From NCBI GenBank assembly GCA_030998225.1, contig JAPYXD010000715.1:6452501-6516500 (forward strand): DNA of 64,000 nucleotides, read 5' to 3'. The DNA is from Diplolepis rosae. Its lineage: Eukaryota; Arthropoda; Insecta; Hymenoptera; Diplolepididae. Shown here one piece after another: positions 1 through 11,099 of the stretch (the first letter of the stretch is position 1; every line of letters begins with the position of its first letter). The notes below the pieces were generated by a model, which was given only the letters and a program-made list of their open reading frames with translations, was not told where the DNA came from and made no database searches. Position numbers and translations under genes: made by a program.

Positions 1-62
1 GTAATAAGCTTTTCTACATCAGGCTGGCCAAATTCAAGAAATATCGCGCAATCTCCAGTTAA

Positions 63-868
63 GAAAATTATCTGGATTTTCAAAAATTTGATGCTCACAC
101 CACTAAAAGGCTTAAGCAAATAAAATCCGCTAACTTCAAATCTTTCTGTGAATCCCTCTCTTCGAAATCATCAATATCCGAAGTATGGGCCAAAATTCGT
201 GGGTTTCGCCATAGACTTTTGAGCCCTCCTTCTCCTACGTCCACTCCAGCTAATCTGGAAACTCTTGAGCACATGGATGAATACATTCGGAGCTATTTGA
301 CCACGGCGGGTGACACTGGCGGTGTCGAGATACCCTCACTTCCGGAGGACTTTCTTTCTCTGGATCCTATCCATCCCCTCCCCTCTCCCTTACCAACGGG
401 AACCCTTTCTACATCTCCCTCATCTTTGAATTCTGATTTTTTCTGCAGCCCCTTTAGCTTTGAGGAGCTGACTTCTGCCTTGGAGAAGACCAAAAGCAGG
501 TCTTCCCCAGGTCTTGACAAAATTAGTTTTTTGGTACTGAAAAATCTCCCTGAGTCATCTCCATATTCTCCTTCTCCACCTTCTCCATATTTATAACGGT
601 ATCTTTGACAGTGGCCTGTTCCCTGACCCTTGGAGGGACTTTCTGGTGTTCCTTTTGCCGAAGACAACTCTTAGGAAGTTTCGCCCAATAGCTCTTGCCT
701 CCTGCTTTTTAAAACTGATGGAAAGGTTGATTTTGAATAGGCTTTATTTTTGGTCGGAGAATGAAGGCATTCTTCCGGAATCTCAATTTGGCTTTAGGAA
801 AGATCGATCTTGCTCAGATAATCTGGCAATACTATCAGCTGAGATCTGTTTGGCCTCAGCAGCTAATA
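63..868 (+). pseudogene. Non-LTR retrotransposon ORF2, reverse transcriptase N-terminal part (broken)
   Basis: This is part of the reverse transcriptase of a LINE-type element, the enzyme that copies the element's RNA into a nicked chromosomal site. Reading in the frame of position 219, the sequence is open from about 63 and carries the finger-domain signature 'SRSSPGLDKISF' near 495-530. Reading then moves to the frame of position 646 inside a CT-rich slippery stretch (about 555-590). It continues through 'FRPIALASCFLKLMERLI' and 'QFGFRKDRSCSDNLAIL', typical RT motifs before the catalytic YxDD block. The catalytic block is absent because the sequence switches to Copia integrase at about 868. 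The RNase H half of the same element resumes at 3420. The open reading begins at or before the window edge, so the endonuclease domain probably lies outside. The clade (I, R1 or LOA type) is inferred only from the RNase H downstream. Confidence 0.85.
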
Positions 869-3240
869 AATTCGGAAATCAAAAATCAGTTCAATGAAAA
901 TATTAAAGCAATTCACAGTGATAATGGGGGAGAATTTAAGAATAGACATATTGAGATCTTTTTAAATAATAAAGGAATAAAACATTCGTTAAATGTCCCT
1001 TATACGCCGGAACAAAATGGCATTGCCGAACGTGAAAATCGTACAATTTGCGGGGCGGCTAGATCGATGATATATTCAAAGCCGGATTTACCTTTATTTT
1101 TGTGGGCTGAAGCAATGAACACTGCTGTAAACGTGTTAAACAGAACTGGACCGACTAAGCAGGCAGGAAAGACTCCCTACGAGTTATGGTACGGTAAAGT
1201 TGCGAGTATAAACGATTTAAAGATTTTCGGAACCGAATGTTTTGTTCACATACCTGTGCAAAAACGGAGGAAACTCGACAAGAAGGCAGTGAAGGGTTAC
1301 TTAGTGGGTTATATTGAAAATTGCAAGGGATATCGCGTGTACGTGCCAAGCTTAAGGGACGTAATTTTAAGTCGTGATGTTGTATTTAAACCAGAAATGT
1401 TAGTTCCTAATGAAGTTAGTATAAACGTTTCGAAAGATAATCGAAAAACTAATAAAGAAAATTTATCTTTTTTAAATAATGAAGTAGAGGCACTTGAAGT
1501 AGAGGGGTTTTATGAAATTGCACAGAATGAAAAGGAAAATGAGAGCGAACCAGAAGAACCTTTGCAATCTTCAGATAATCAAAGTGGCAGAGAGTTGCGT
1601 GATAGACATACGATTAAACCAACGGATTTTTACGGTTGCCCTATTACGTATTTGGCAGAAGTGTTACCTTTGACATATAACGAGGCAATAAATTCGGATA
1701 ACAAAAAGTATTGGAAAGAAGCAATGCAAGATGAAATTCATTTTTTGCACGAAAATAAAACGTGGAAACTTGTCGATAAACCGGAAAATGAGAAGGTAAT
1801 TAGTAGTCGCTGGGTATATACTAAGAAATTAAAACCGGATAATACGGAGCGTTATAAAGCACGATTAGTAATAAAAGGGTATTCTCAAAAGTAGGGAATC
1901 GATTATAAGGGAACGTTTAGTCCGGTAGTACGTTTTGACACAGTAAGATTAATGCTAAGTATTGCAGCTCGTGATAGATTATATCTTGGTCAGTTCGATA
2001 TAAAAACCGCATTTTTATATGGTAGTTTAAAGGAAGATATTTACATGAAGCTACCAGAAGGTTTCAATGATGGTACAACGCGGGTATGTAAATTATTGAA
2101 AAGTTTATACGGCTTAAAACAAGCTCCTCGATGTTGGACTGAACTTTTTACTATTTTTATTAAAAATTTTGGTTTCATTCAGAGTACAGCTGATTCTTGT
2201 TCTTATATCTATAAAAAGGCTGATAAGAAAATGTATTTATCGATATATGTAGACGATGGACTTGTAGCAGCCTCAGATGAAAGGTTAATTGAAAAATTGT
2301 TTTGCGAATTAAGTAAAGAATTTAAGATCACAAATACAAAAAGGTAACAAATTTTCTTGGTGCAGAGATTTATAGATTAAAGGATGGTTCTATCTTTATA
2401 AGTCAGCATAAATATGTACAAAACATTTTGAAGAATTTCAATTTAACAGAGGCAAACTGTGTTTCTACTCCGATTGATGTTAACTGGGATGCGAATATTT
2501 GTGATGAGAAAGCATGTAAGAGTCCATATCGAGAGGCTGTAGGTTGTCTGATGTTCTTACAGACTGTAAGTAGGCCTGATATCAGTTTTGCGGTAAATAT
2601 TGCGTCAAGAGGGTTAGAAAAACCGAGCGAAGCGCATTGGATGTTAGTTAAGCGAATTATAAGATATCTTCAAGGCACTATAGATTTAGGCTTATTGTAT
2701 TGTAAATATGGCGATTTCAAGACATACTGTGATGCTGATTATGCGGGTGATAAAGAAACTCGAAAATCAACATCTGGTGTAGTATGTAAGTATGCAAGTG
2801 CTGCAATTACATGGCAAAGCAAGCGACAACAGTGTGTAGGTTTGTCTACAACCGAGGCTGAGTATGTGAGTGCTGCCTCAGCAGCAAAAGAAATGGTTTA
2901 GCTGAAGAAATTTATTGAGTGTATATATAAGTATATATAAGTGTATATATAAGTATATGTATAAGTTTATTGAGTGTGAGGAAGATATTGTAAACTAGGA
3001 TTTAATGATTGACAATATGAGTGCATTAAAGTTAATCAAAAATCCGGAATTTCATCAAAGAAGCAAGCATATAGATGTGAAATATCATTTTGTAAGAGAC
3101 CTCTATGAAAAAGGCGAAATAAATGTAGAATATATAAAGAGCGAAGAACAAACAGCCGATGTATTTACAAAAGCGTTGCCGAAGCCGAGGTTCTTGTATC
3201 TTAGAGCGAAATTAGGTCTTAAAAGTTTAAGCGAGTTGTA
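869..3240 (+). pseudogene. Ty1/Copia retrotransposon pol: integrase C-terminal part, RT, RNase H (5'-truncated, dead)
   Basis: Copia-type polyprotein in the order integrase then RT then RNase H. It starts inside the integrase core ('KAIHSDNGGEF', 'YTPEQNGIAERENR'), so gag, protease and the first catalytic Asp are missing. RT motifs follow: 'SRWVYTKKLKPD', 'DIKTAFLYG', 'LKSLYGLKQAPR' and the active site 'YVDDGL' near 2245-2265. RNase H shows 'STTEAEYVSAA' and 'ADVFTKALPKPRF' (to 3240). Damage: an in-frame TAG at 1892-1894; a frameshift near 2340; a TAG in place of the expected Trp codon at 2899-2901; and a TATA-rich expansion plus duplicated segment at 2905-2975 that breaks the RNase H. The element is inserted in, or fused to, the non-LTR element around it. 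No 5' LTR is visible. Confidence 0.92.
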
Positions 3241-3292
3241 AATTATTTTTATTCTTTTTATAAGTCTCAGAGATGTATAGTTTTAGGGACAG

Positions 3293-3417
3293 TGTCGAGG
3301 TAGTCAGTTTCTCTTTCAAAACTCTACATTTTATTGTCAGTCACGTACAAATCCTAAAGTAATAAAACGTCAATAAAAGAGTTTTCTCTCCAGATCATCA
3401 TCATCCTATCTTTTACA
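3293..3417 (+). repeat. Candidate 3' LTR of the Copia element
   Basis: A 125 bp stretch begins TGTCGAGG directly after a purine-rich GGGACAG and ends TTTTACA. It carries AATAAA-like polyadenylation signals near 3360-3376. Its right edge coincides with the point where non-LTR coding sequence resumes (3418-3420). No second LTR copy exists in the window, so the limits are inferred from TG...CA and context. Confidence 0.6.
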
Positions 3418-3419
3418 TC

Positions 3420-4568
3420 TTGGAAGAACTAGACTATACCTCTCAAAATAGTATAGCTCAATGTCCCTTCAACAAACACTTTTTCCTCTTAAAATCCTTT
3501 AAAAAATTTAGAGGCTATTCCAGTAGAATTTTGAGAATGTCAATTCCAATATGTCTCCTTATCCCATATGAATCCCAGTTCTTCCAACCTTCGATAGACT
3601 TACAATTGGGCCCCACAATCCATAATAGTGGATCTCCGGACCTCGTCTTCAATAATCTGGTTTCACTGGAATATCCAGACCACACACATTTTTACACAGA
3701 CGGGTCCAAACCCACTGAATCCTTTTTGGGTCTTTCTGTGTACTCGCCTCAGCTGGACTTTGAACTGAAGCTAAAGATATCAGAACATGCCTCAATATAC
3801 ATAGCAGAGGCTGTTGCAATATGCGAAGCAATCTAGTATAGTTTGGATAACGGTGTTCGCTTTGCTGCCATCTTCTCTGACTCCAAAAGCATTCTACAGG
3901 CCTGTCAGAAGTATAGTTTGAATCCATCAACATCTTATTTGATCTTCAAAACCAGGAACCTACTCTACATAGCTCACACTAACAACCTTTCTATAACCTT
4001 AGTATGGATCCCGGGACATAAGGGAATTATTGGCAATGAGATAGCGGACAACCTGGCAAGACTGGCGGTGGACGATGGCTCATTGGTGGACATGAAGCTT
4101 CCACACACAGACATATGGGATATCCATTTTTCAAATTCCCTCAAGGCTTCAGTTAATAAGTGGATGAGAAGCTCATCAGTCGAAAATAAGGGAGTCTACT
4201 TCTTTCAGAATTTTTTCTGCCCTTCTGAACCTAACAAACCCTGGTTCAATAAATCAAAGTGGGATAGAAGAACGATTGTTACTATCTCTAGACTTCGCTC
4301 CAATCATTACAGCCTGGCAACCAGCCTGGCAAGGAAAGGTTTAGTCCAGGTAGAGGATTGCTCCTTTTGCGGCTTCGAGATTCAGGATGTTAACCATGTT
4401 GTATGGGCTTGTCCCAAATTCGCGGACTCTCGGAGACGGATGGAGGCTTCCCTCATGCAGCATGGATCTTTTCCACCGTTTTCTATAGAACTCTTCCTTT
4501 ACCAACCCAACTCCCGAGGCCTTTCCATAATCCTCAAATTCCTCATCTCAAATGAACTCTGTATTTAA
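3420..4568 (+). pseudogene. Non-LTR retrotransposon ORF2 C-terminus: RNase H and CCHC knuckle (broken)
   Basis: RNase H domain of a LINE-type ORF2, which degrades the RNA strand of the RNA-DNA hybrid. It shows 'HFYTDGSK' (first catalytic Asp), 'SEHASIYIAEAVAI' (Glu), 'FSDSKSIL' (Asp) and 'WIPGHKGIIGNEIAD' (His and last Asp). All four catalytic positions are visible. A later Cys-His knuckle, 'CSFCGFEIQDVNHVVWAC' (CX2CX8HX4C), is typical of the ORF2 tail. An in-frame TAG at 3834-3836 splits the domain; after it the same frame runs to the stop at 4566-4568. It belongs with the RT fragment at 63-868. Between the two, the RT catalytic core and thumb are missing, not merely interrupted by Copia. 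A RNase H of this kind fits the I/R1/LOA groups. Confidence 0.9.
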
Positions 4569-4917
4569 ATAATTTCAATGCTGATTCAAAGAAAATTGTG
4601 AATTATGATTTCTGTGCAACTTATGATATTCCTGGAGACGATTGTCGCCCCTCCTCCCCCTTCCCCGCACCTCATGCATCGTTTATGTACGACGATTTCT
4701 TTTGCTCCTAATGCTATGTCTTTCCCACCAAGTATCCGGAGTTCCTTGACTCCCCCACCCTTTTCAGGTGCATTCACACCAACCCTGTAACTTTATCAAT
4801 CATTGCAATGGCCAGATACGTCAAGCCAATAAGCGCAGAGGAGTGCTCAATCTTCGGACCTAGGCTAATAAACACATCCCACGACGTGGGAGAAAGAAAG
4901 AAAGAAAGAAAGAAAGG
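4569..4917 (+). repeat. 3' UTR of the non-LTR element with a GAAA-repeat tail
   Basis: Non-coding tail after the ORF2 stop. A small perfect hairpin (CCCACG A CGTGGG, about 4878-4890) is followed at once by seven or so GAAA repeats ending near 4917, where unrelated AT-rich DNA begins. Simple-sequence tails of this kind mark the 3' terminus of many LINEs. The hairpin may be part of the RT recognition end, which is inference. Confidence 0.6.
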
Positions 4918-5089
4918 GATGTTACAACATTTATATTAACTTTAAATTATTTTACTCATTTTGATTCCATAAAATCAAAAACGTTTAGAATGGCCTGTGT
5001 CAAAATTTAAGGCTTGTTTAGAATAAATTCAGTCTTCAAAAGCCAAACCAGATGTTTTGCAGTTAACATTTTTTCTAAACAACAGTCTG

Positions 5090-5520
5090 ACATCAAGCCT
5101 ACAAGTACCATGGAAGAAATATTTATGGCATTTACTTTCTTCTGTTTCAGAAAATTAGGGCTAGTTCAAGGCTAACTCAGCACCCAATAACCAAATTTAG
5201 AGCTCCGAATAAAAGAAGAAATCCATGTTACTCCCAGTTTGACGCCAAGCCAGTAGTACCATGTCCGAAATATTTTTTATATCCAGATTTTTCTTTTGCA
5301 GGAATTATGGGATCATTTATAGCTAATTAAGCACCCAAAAATGGAATTCAGGGCTCTATATTTTTTTTGCTTTCAAATGCATGGCATTGCTTTCGCTTCA
5401 TGCATCACGCCAGCGTGATGTATCGACTGTTTATAGTATCACCTTCTTTCTTATCTTGAAAATTAGAGCTTCTTTAAAGCTGACTCAGAACCCAACAGCT
5501 AAAATTAGGAAAATACCTTT
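5090..5520. repeat. Three diverged tandem units of about 155 bp
   Basis: Units start near 5094, 5246 and 5405. Shared landmarks in order are CAAGCC..GTACCATG, a TTTCTTTTG/CTTCTG pyrimidine run, AATTA(G)GG, AGCTAA/GGCTAACTCAGCACCCAA, and an AGAGCTC/AGGGCTC end. Divergence is high, so this is an old satellite-like or element-internal array with no coding potential. Confidence 0.5.
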
Positions 5521-7084
5521 TTTTTAGAACATGTATCCCTCATAGTAATAGAGTATTACTAGACATCCCGTTTATACCTATTTTGTTCTCGCGTTATGCT
5601 GGGGGTATCGCAGGGTCAACCCATGGAATATCCTACACGAAGGAAATTTGCATATTTGAGAAATATCCCCAGGATTCCCCCGGATATGTTGGGGACATAA
5701 ATAGGATATTTAGATAGATAGATATTTCACATTTTGCGCAAGTCTAAAAAATGTGTTTTTTGCAATTCGATTGGTTTCTTTCTCTAATAAATGAATTGTC
5801 CTTGGCGAAGTCCTTTTCTTGGCTATGCCAAGAAAGGACGGATGGGTAGGCTTAGCGGACGGCCTTCAGGCCATAGAGGTTGTAGTGTCCCGATAAATCG
5901 GTGAAAAAATGCAGGGGGCTCTATACAAATTCTATTTTTACCACCTTCTTGTTCATCTTGTATATAAACATTTTTTGTATATATATTTACATTTCGTATC
6001 AACATTAGTGTTTTTTGTTTGTTGTAAAATACCCTTACTATTTGCTAAGTTTTTATTTCTTTACTTGAAGCTTATATCATGAGAAACTTCATTTCACCTT
6101 TAAAATTCGTAATTTGAAGTTTTCTCGAATATTGCGTAGCTATATTTTTAAATAAGAGCAGAAATTCCAAAATATCGGCAAATATTATTTTGAAGGAAAT
6201 CATTCCTAAAATCTGTAATTTACTGCAAGTGCAGTGTTTTAAGATTGGAGGAGCGTTCTCATCTTACGCACTTTGACATTTTTGAAGTTTTACTTCTGCA
6301 AACCATTTGTCAATATACGAACAAAAGTAAAACTTGTGCTTCATGTCTACATTTGATTTTTCGATTTTTTGTTTTTAATTCTGTCTTTTTGTAATTGAAA
6401 TTAAATTTAAAATTGTTAATCAGAAACATAAAATATTTTTTCGCTCCTGCACTCTGGATCAGCTGCATACAAGTGGTTGCTTCCTGTGTATACTGGGTAA
6501 AGGAATTTCTTATGAATTATACTACAATATTATCTACTCGTTATTTCACATAAAAATGTTTCTAAATTTATGCAATATGTAACAAATTTAAGCATGATGA
6601 AATTTGCTTTAAAAAATATAGTATGGGCCTTTATCTCCATTTCTCTTTATTTAAAAAAGATATTTTTAATTTATTGTCTTTTGCTCCGGAGATACATTGC
6701 GATTGTCAATATCATATATGTTTGAATTACAGGATATTAGATTTGGCAAGGTATACTTTTCTTTGCGTAAAAAGTGTGCTGATCATCGTAACGACGTTGC
6801 TCTCACTTAACGCAAGATATGCGTCATCATTTGAGACACGTATCGCTCGCACGTCGTAATAGTCAAGGGTGCGACGCATATCGTTCGAACCTTGTGAAAG
6901 TTCTTTGAGGTTTATAATTAATGTTATTGTTATGTAATGAAGAGAAACAGATTTTTTCAGGACTAAACTTTATTACAATAACTATAATATGTCAAATTTT
7001 TGAACCTACAAAATAGTATTTTTTGCTCTGTAACTAACACAAAAGAACGTTTTCAATTTTATCAATTGGCATCGCTAATTTATT
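5521..7084. other. AT-rich non-coding stretch
   Basis: No ORF with recognisable content. There is a short (GATA)n-like run near 5713-5730. GC-richer patches at 5600-5700 and 5820-5900 look like fragments of older repeats but could not be assigned. Confidence 0.5.
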
Positions 7085-7310
7085 TATTTATTCTGCTTCC
7101 GACTGTCGAAATAGATCCATTTTGCATCGATAGTAACAATCCGATGCAAAAATGACTTTCTTTTAAATCCTTGAAGCAAATATTCGCAATTCATTCCTGA
7201 TAGAGCATGTTCACCACAAACTTTCACAAGAATTCGATGATTCAGCAGCGGTTTTCTTTAAAATAAAATAATAAAGCGAAACTTCGCGCAAATTATGAGA
7301 ACATAGCACA
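7085..7310 (-). pseudogene. mariner transposase relic A (internally deleted)
   Basis: Read on the minus strand, the 5' part matches the mariner DNA-binding N-terminus ('KKTAAES' then 'RILVKVCGEHALS', with a 1-2 base shift between). It then passes directly into the region around the first catalytic Asp ('KRKSFLHRIVTIDAKWIYF'; the usual GDEKW is IDAKW here, with the Asp kept). About a hundred residues that normally lie between are missing. This is the same subfamily as the copies at 16890-18146 and 63820-64000. It is a short dead fragment. Confidence 0.75.
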
Positions 7311-7449
7311 AAATTCGATATTTCAAATGCGATAAAAAACAATTTTATGATATGAGATTTGGAATATCGTTTAGTGAATATCGTTGAAAGATGTCTAAGA
7401 AAAAAAAACCAACAGTGTCATTACACAGTAGCTACATAAGCAGCTGAGG

Positions 7450-7647
7450 TCATCTATGTTTGAACAGCGACTTCACAAACCAAAACGATACTGTGCTATG
7501 ACTAATTGGAACTTTTAGAAACGCACTATCAATTTTATGAGCTGTCTCTGATACGTTGGCTCCACAACGAAACTGATATTGGAAGATTGGACGAATTTTC
7601 GACTTATCCATGGTTTCCCAAAATATTCTCCACAAAATTCTATTCAT
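7450..7647 (-). pseudogene. mariner N-terminal helix-turn-helix relic B
   Basis: A 65-codon minus-strand reading contains 'MDKSKIRPIFQYQF' followed by 'ANVSETAHKIDSAF' and 'STVSFWFVKS'. This is the pattern of the first DNA-binding helix-turn-helix of mariner transposases (M-x-K-x-x-I-R-x-I-F-x-Y-E-F, N-A-A-E-T-A). It ends at a stop after 'LFKHR' with no catalytic region. It differs from relic A next to it, so two mariner families lie side by side. Confidence 0.6.
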
Positions 7648-9129
7648 AAGATAATTTTGTGTGATAATTGGTGTGCAAATATTCAGATAGTTATCGCTCT
7701 GATTTTTATTTGAGTTAATATTAAGAAGTTAAATTTTCAGCAACTGCTAAATATTCCCTAATCACATTCGGCTCCTTTTCATAATTATCAATAAATTTTG
7801 TTGACATTATATGATAATTTTCTGCATCTACCGATTCCCCCCTGTCCACATTGATAAACTTCAAATAAATTTTTACATTCTATTTTGCAATTTTCTCAGG
7901 CAAAAATACAGAAGGTACTACGTCATATCGTAATGTAGGGCAAGCAGTACACTTAAAATTTTCTGGTCTACAGTGGGGAGTACATATTTTATTCCTCTTA
8001 TTGTATACTTTTTCGAAGGTTAAATCGAACAAATGTGTATTGTTCATCGCTTTAACCTACTGCATGCCTCTTATTTTATTTCTTTAAAAACGGTGAGTCG
8101 TCGCCCCACGATTTTAACCACAATTTGGTACTATGCATTTCTATTAATCAAATTGCATTGGTTTGTAAATTAATTTTTTTCTTAAATTAAAAATTTTGAT
8201 TAAAAATTAATTTTAGAGAAAAAATTGATTAAAATTAAATTAAATACACAAACTGGCGAACAGGGAAGGAGAGACGTGTGAGATGCGGGGAGAACGATAT
8301 GTTGCGCCTTTTTAGTAATTGCACTGAATTTGTGTCAAATATGCAAGTTTAAGGTCGACAAGTAATGAATTGTACAGCGGGGGTGCTATCCAGGGAGGAG
8401 ATAAGAAGAAAAAGATGGCAAGAAGTAGGGTAAACACACTTCAACACATGCATTCAAAATAATAAAATACTCTATTGTCACTTACAACTTAGAACTTAGC
8501 GCAGATAAGTACAACCATAAGACGGAATGACAACTATTTTGGGAGAAGGATTAGTGATACCGAACTAGCCGATTGCAATTAAACAACAACTGACCGCGCG
8601 AATTGACATCTTGCCCCTCGTGGTCCTTCGGGTGATCCCGACTCAGCTCGTAGTCAACGTCATCGTCTGCATTGATATCAAATCTCCTATAGAAAACCTA
8701 CCAGCATATTTCATCTTGGCTCGAAATTCATCAGAATCAGCTTGAAATTCAAATCCTGAGAATTCACGTAATTTACTCCTATTTCTTCTATCTCCCTCAT
8801 CTTCAAAAATTAGATTGTATAAGACACATATTGACTTAGGTGATTCCGTCTTTATCCGTTGTCTAATCGTCTCTATCTGCACTGAATTTTCCATTTTGGT
8901 CGCTCTTAAATTATATATTCGTACTTTTTAATGTATTTAGATCTGGTATTTTACTATTTTCAGATATTAAGTGATGAAATAACATAAATATACAGTCCAA
9001 ATAGCAGAATTGCTAATAATATTAGATTTATAAATAAACAATCTGCAAAAAATTGTACTTGTTTCGAAAAAATTCATTTTTGAAGAATCTATCCAAAATA
9101 ATAATTTGAAATTTGGTGAGAGTAAGCTT
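7648..9129. other. Non-coding stretch with one unassigned minus-strand ORF (8643-8894)
   Basis: Mostly AT-rich with a low-complexity TTAAAATT run at 8170-8240. The 83-codon minus ORF at 8643-8894 starts 'MENSVQIETIRQRIKTE' and is charged and leucine-poor, without a motif I recognise. It could be an exon-like piece of a transposase or a chance ORF; no function is proposed. Confidence 0.35.
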
Positions 9130-9355
9130 TTAGGATCGCTGCTTACAAATTCGACGTTATATTTTCCAAATCCAAGATGTCGGATCCAACATGGTGGACA
9201 TCGGAACGTTATTTTTCAAGAATAGTAATGAAAAGTAAAATCCCAGCGGCCGCCATATTGGATCCGCCAGCTTGAATTTTAAAAATCTGACATTAGACTC
9301 GTAATCAGTGACCTCGGAAATCCTCGAGTACACATTTTCACGATTATTGGACAAT
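9130..9355 (-). repeat. Copy of a dispersed non-coding repeat family
   Basis: Contains AAGATGTCGGATCCAACATGG, CGCCATATTGGATCC, and a tail reading GTAATCAGTGACCTCGGAAA then CTCGAGTACACA. Related sequence recurs at 22660-23130, in opposite orientation for part of it. The small ORF across it is spurious. Confidence 0.5.
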
Positions 9356-9551
9356 TACAAAAATGTATGCTTCAAAGGGTTAATCTTAAATCGGCTACAG
9401 TTTTCTTTATTTTTATTCACTAAAAACATAACCTGTACCCGTCACATTGTGGTTTCACATTTACAGCGATAGCAGCGCACCTGTGTTACCAGTCGGTAGA
9501 CAGTTCGCCTTCCTTACTTCCAGCGACTATTGTCTTCTTAACCAACATATT

Positions 9552-9882
9552 TCAGCTTGTGTAGGGTCTAGATCTTGAAAAATATGTCGTCTTTTCCCTG
9601 TAAACTGGTTTCCCTGTCACTTCAAATTTCTGTGGTTTTCCTCGTCCCTTCTCAGATATATCCTGTCTGAGCCCCCAAATTGTAGGATATGATACGTAAT
9701 AATTTTGTAGGACTATCATAAGTATGTTTATAACAGAACTATATTTCAAAAGATAAAAGAAGCAAAATTACATAATGTGCTGAATACGTCTTTTTTCACC
9801 ACTGGTACGTCTTTGTATCATACATTCAACTGAAGATTTAATATTTTGAACATCAACTTTAAATTATAGTAGAATTCCTACA
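9552..9882 (-). repeat. Candidate 5' LTR plus tRNA-Pro primer-binding site of a minus-strand retroelement
   Basis: Positions 9681-9882 (202 bp) are bounded by TGTAGGA and TCCTACA, a 7 bp inverted repeat with canonical TG...CA ends. Read on the minus strand, the LTR is followed after three bases by TGGGGGCTCAGACAGGAT (9677 down to 9660). Its first nine bases equal the known tRNA-Pro primer site and about 14 of 18 agree. A leader ('GLRQDISEKGRGKPQKFE' in one frame) continues to about 9552 and then fades. The minus strand upstream of the LTR has no purine tract, so this looks like a 5' LTR of a truncated element and not the 3' LTR of the Gypsy element at 10199-16715. Confidence 0.5.
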
Positions 9883-10198
9883 ATATATATAAGAGAAAGA
9901 AAAAAACTAAACAAAATCCAGACAAAAGGTGACATTAACACAGTTTCTGGCGTGGTCAGTGATTGTATCTTCCACAATCATCGTCTAGCACCACCAAAAT
10001 TTTGGGGTCGTATTTATCCTGCAGAAATTAATATACATTTTTGTTGTTGTCTATTTGTTTGTTCGGAGTCATTCGTGCGTTGGTAAACAAAATTTTAATG
10101 GTTCAACTGTATCTTAAATTGTGAATTAAATTAAGTTGTCTAGTGATCGTCAAACCATCCATCCATTGCCTGTATATCTCTATTAATACTTGTATATT

Positions 10199-10937
10199 CT
10201 AACTTAAATCATTTACATTCAATTTCCCCATGCTTTTCCTTTTAATTATATAGGGTCCTTCGTATTTATCGTAAAGCTTATCTGCCTTTCTATCCGCTTT
10301 ATTAGATAATTTTGTTGCTATTTTTAAAACCCTATCACCTACCTTAAATTCTATAGATCTTCTATGCAAATTATAAGGAGTATCCTGTTTTTTATTCGCT
10401 TTGTCCAAATTCTTTTGGACCACTTCCTTTATTACCTGTAACTTTCTTAACCTATCCGTCCATCTATTTACATCCTGAAATTCAATGTCATCATCTCTTT
10501 CGATGCTTTTCCTGATTTACTAGCGTTAGTTGCAAACTGGAGATCATCAACACTGTCATCCTATATTGCATGATCATTTTCAAGGTATACCTTAATTATT
10601 TGTTTGATAGTTCTGTTATATCGTTCGGTGGGATTTACTTGAGGTTAGTATTTAGGTGTCTTAGTATGTCTGATTCCGAATTTTTCCGTTAATTCTCGTA
10701 TGGTTTTATTTACGAATTCTGTATCGTTGTGCATATGGAGAACCCGCGGAGTTCGATTGCCTTTCTGTTAGCTTTTTTAATAGGAATGATCTTGAACCAT
10801 TTAATGAAGAGATCTAAAAACACTAATATATTGTAACTATTATTTTTATTTCTTATTTTAATTTTATCATCGCGGTAGATACGGGACACGGGAGAAGAAA
10901 TGAGAACCAAATTCTTTTTATATGATATACAGCACAA
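10199..10937 (-). pseudogene. Ty3/Gypsy integrase core and C-terminus (broken)
   Basis: Integrase inserts retroelement cDNA into chromosomes. On the minus strand, 10937-10710 reads 'YNILVFLDLFIKWFKIIPI', the first-Asp region. It continues through a second-Asp block ('HNDTEFVNKTI') and the Glu block ('NPTERYNRTIKQ'), then ends with the C-terminal 'FKVGDRVLKI' and 'DKYEGPYIIKRKS' (10423-10199). All three catalytic acidic positions can be read. At least one stop and frame changes separate the pieces. It is the downstream end of the Gypsy element whose RT lies at 12150-13115; the two are separated by foreign GC-rich sequence (11100-11880). Confidence 0.85.
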
Positions 10938-11099
10938 TTTAATATAACCTGAAAGTATACGATTTTTCTTTACAGAAAATAAAAATTAGATTATAATTTC
11001 ATATAAGAATTAAAATCAAAGGAGAGAAATCGTCCTATGCTAATTAAGAAGATTCACTCACAGGTGATCAGCCTGGAGTGCCTAACAGCTATGTGAAGA

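Noticed and set aside
761..868. First 36 codons of the long Copia-frame ORF
   Set aside because: This part is the non-LTR RT read out of frame; Copia similarity begins only at about 869.
10424..10709. Separate gene between the two integrase ORFs
   Set aside because: Reading across shows integrase second-Asp and Glu blocks, so this is the same broken domain.
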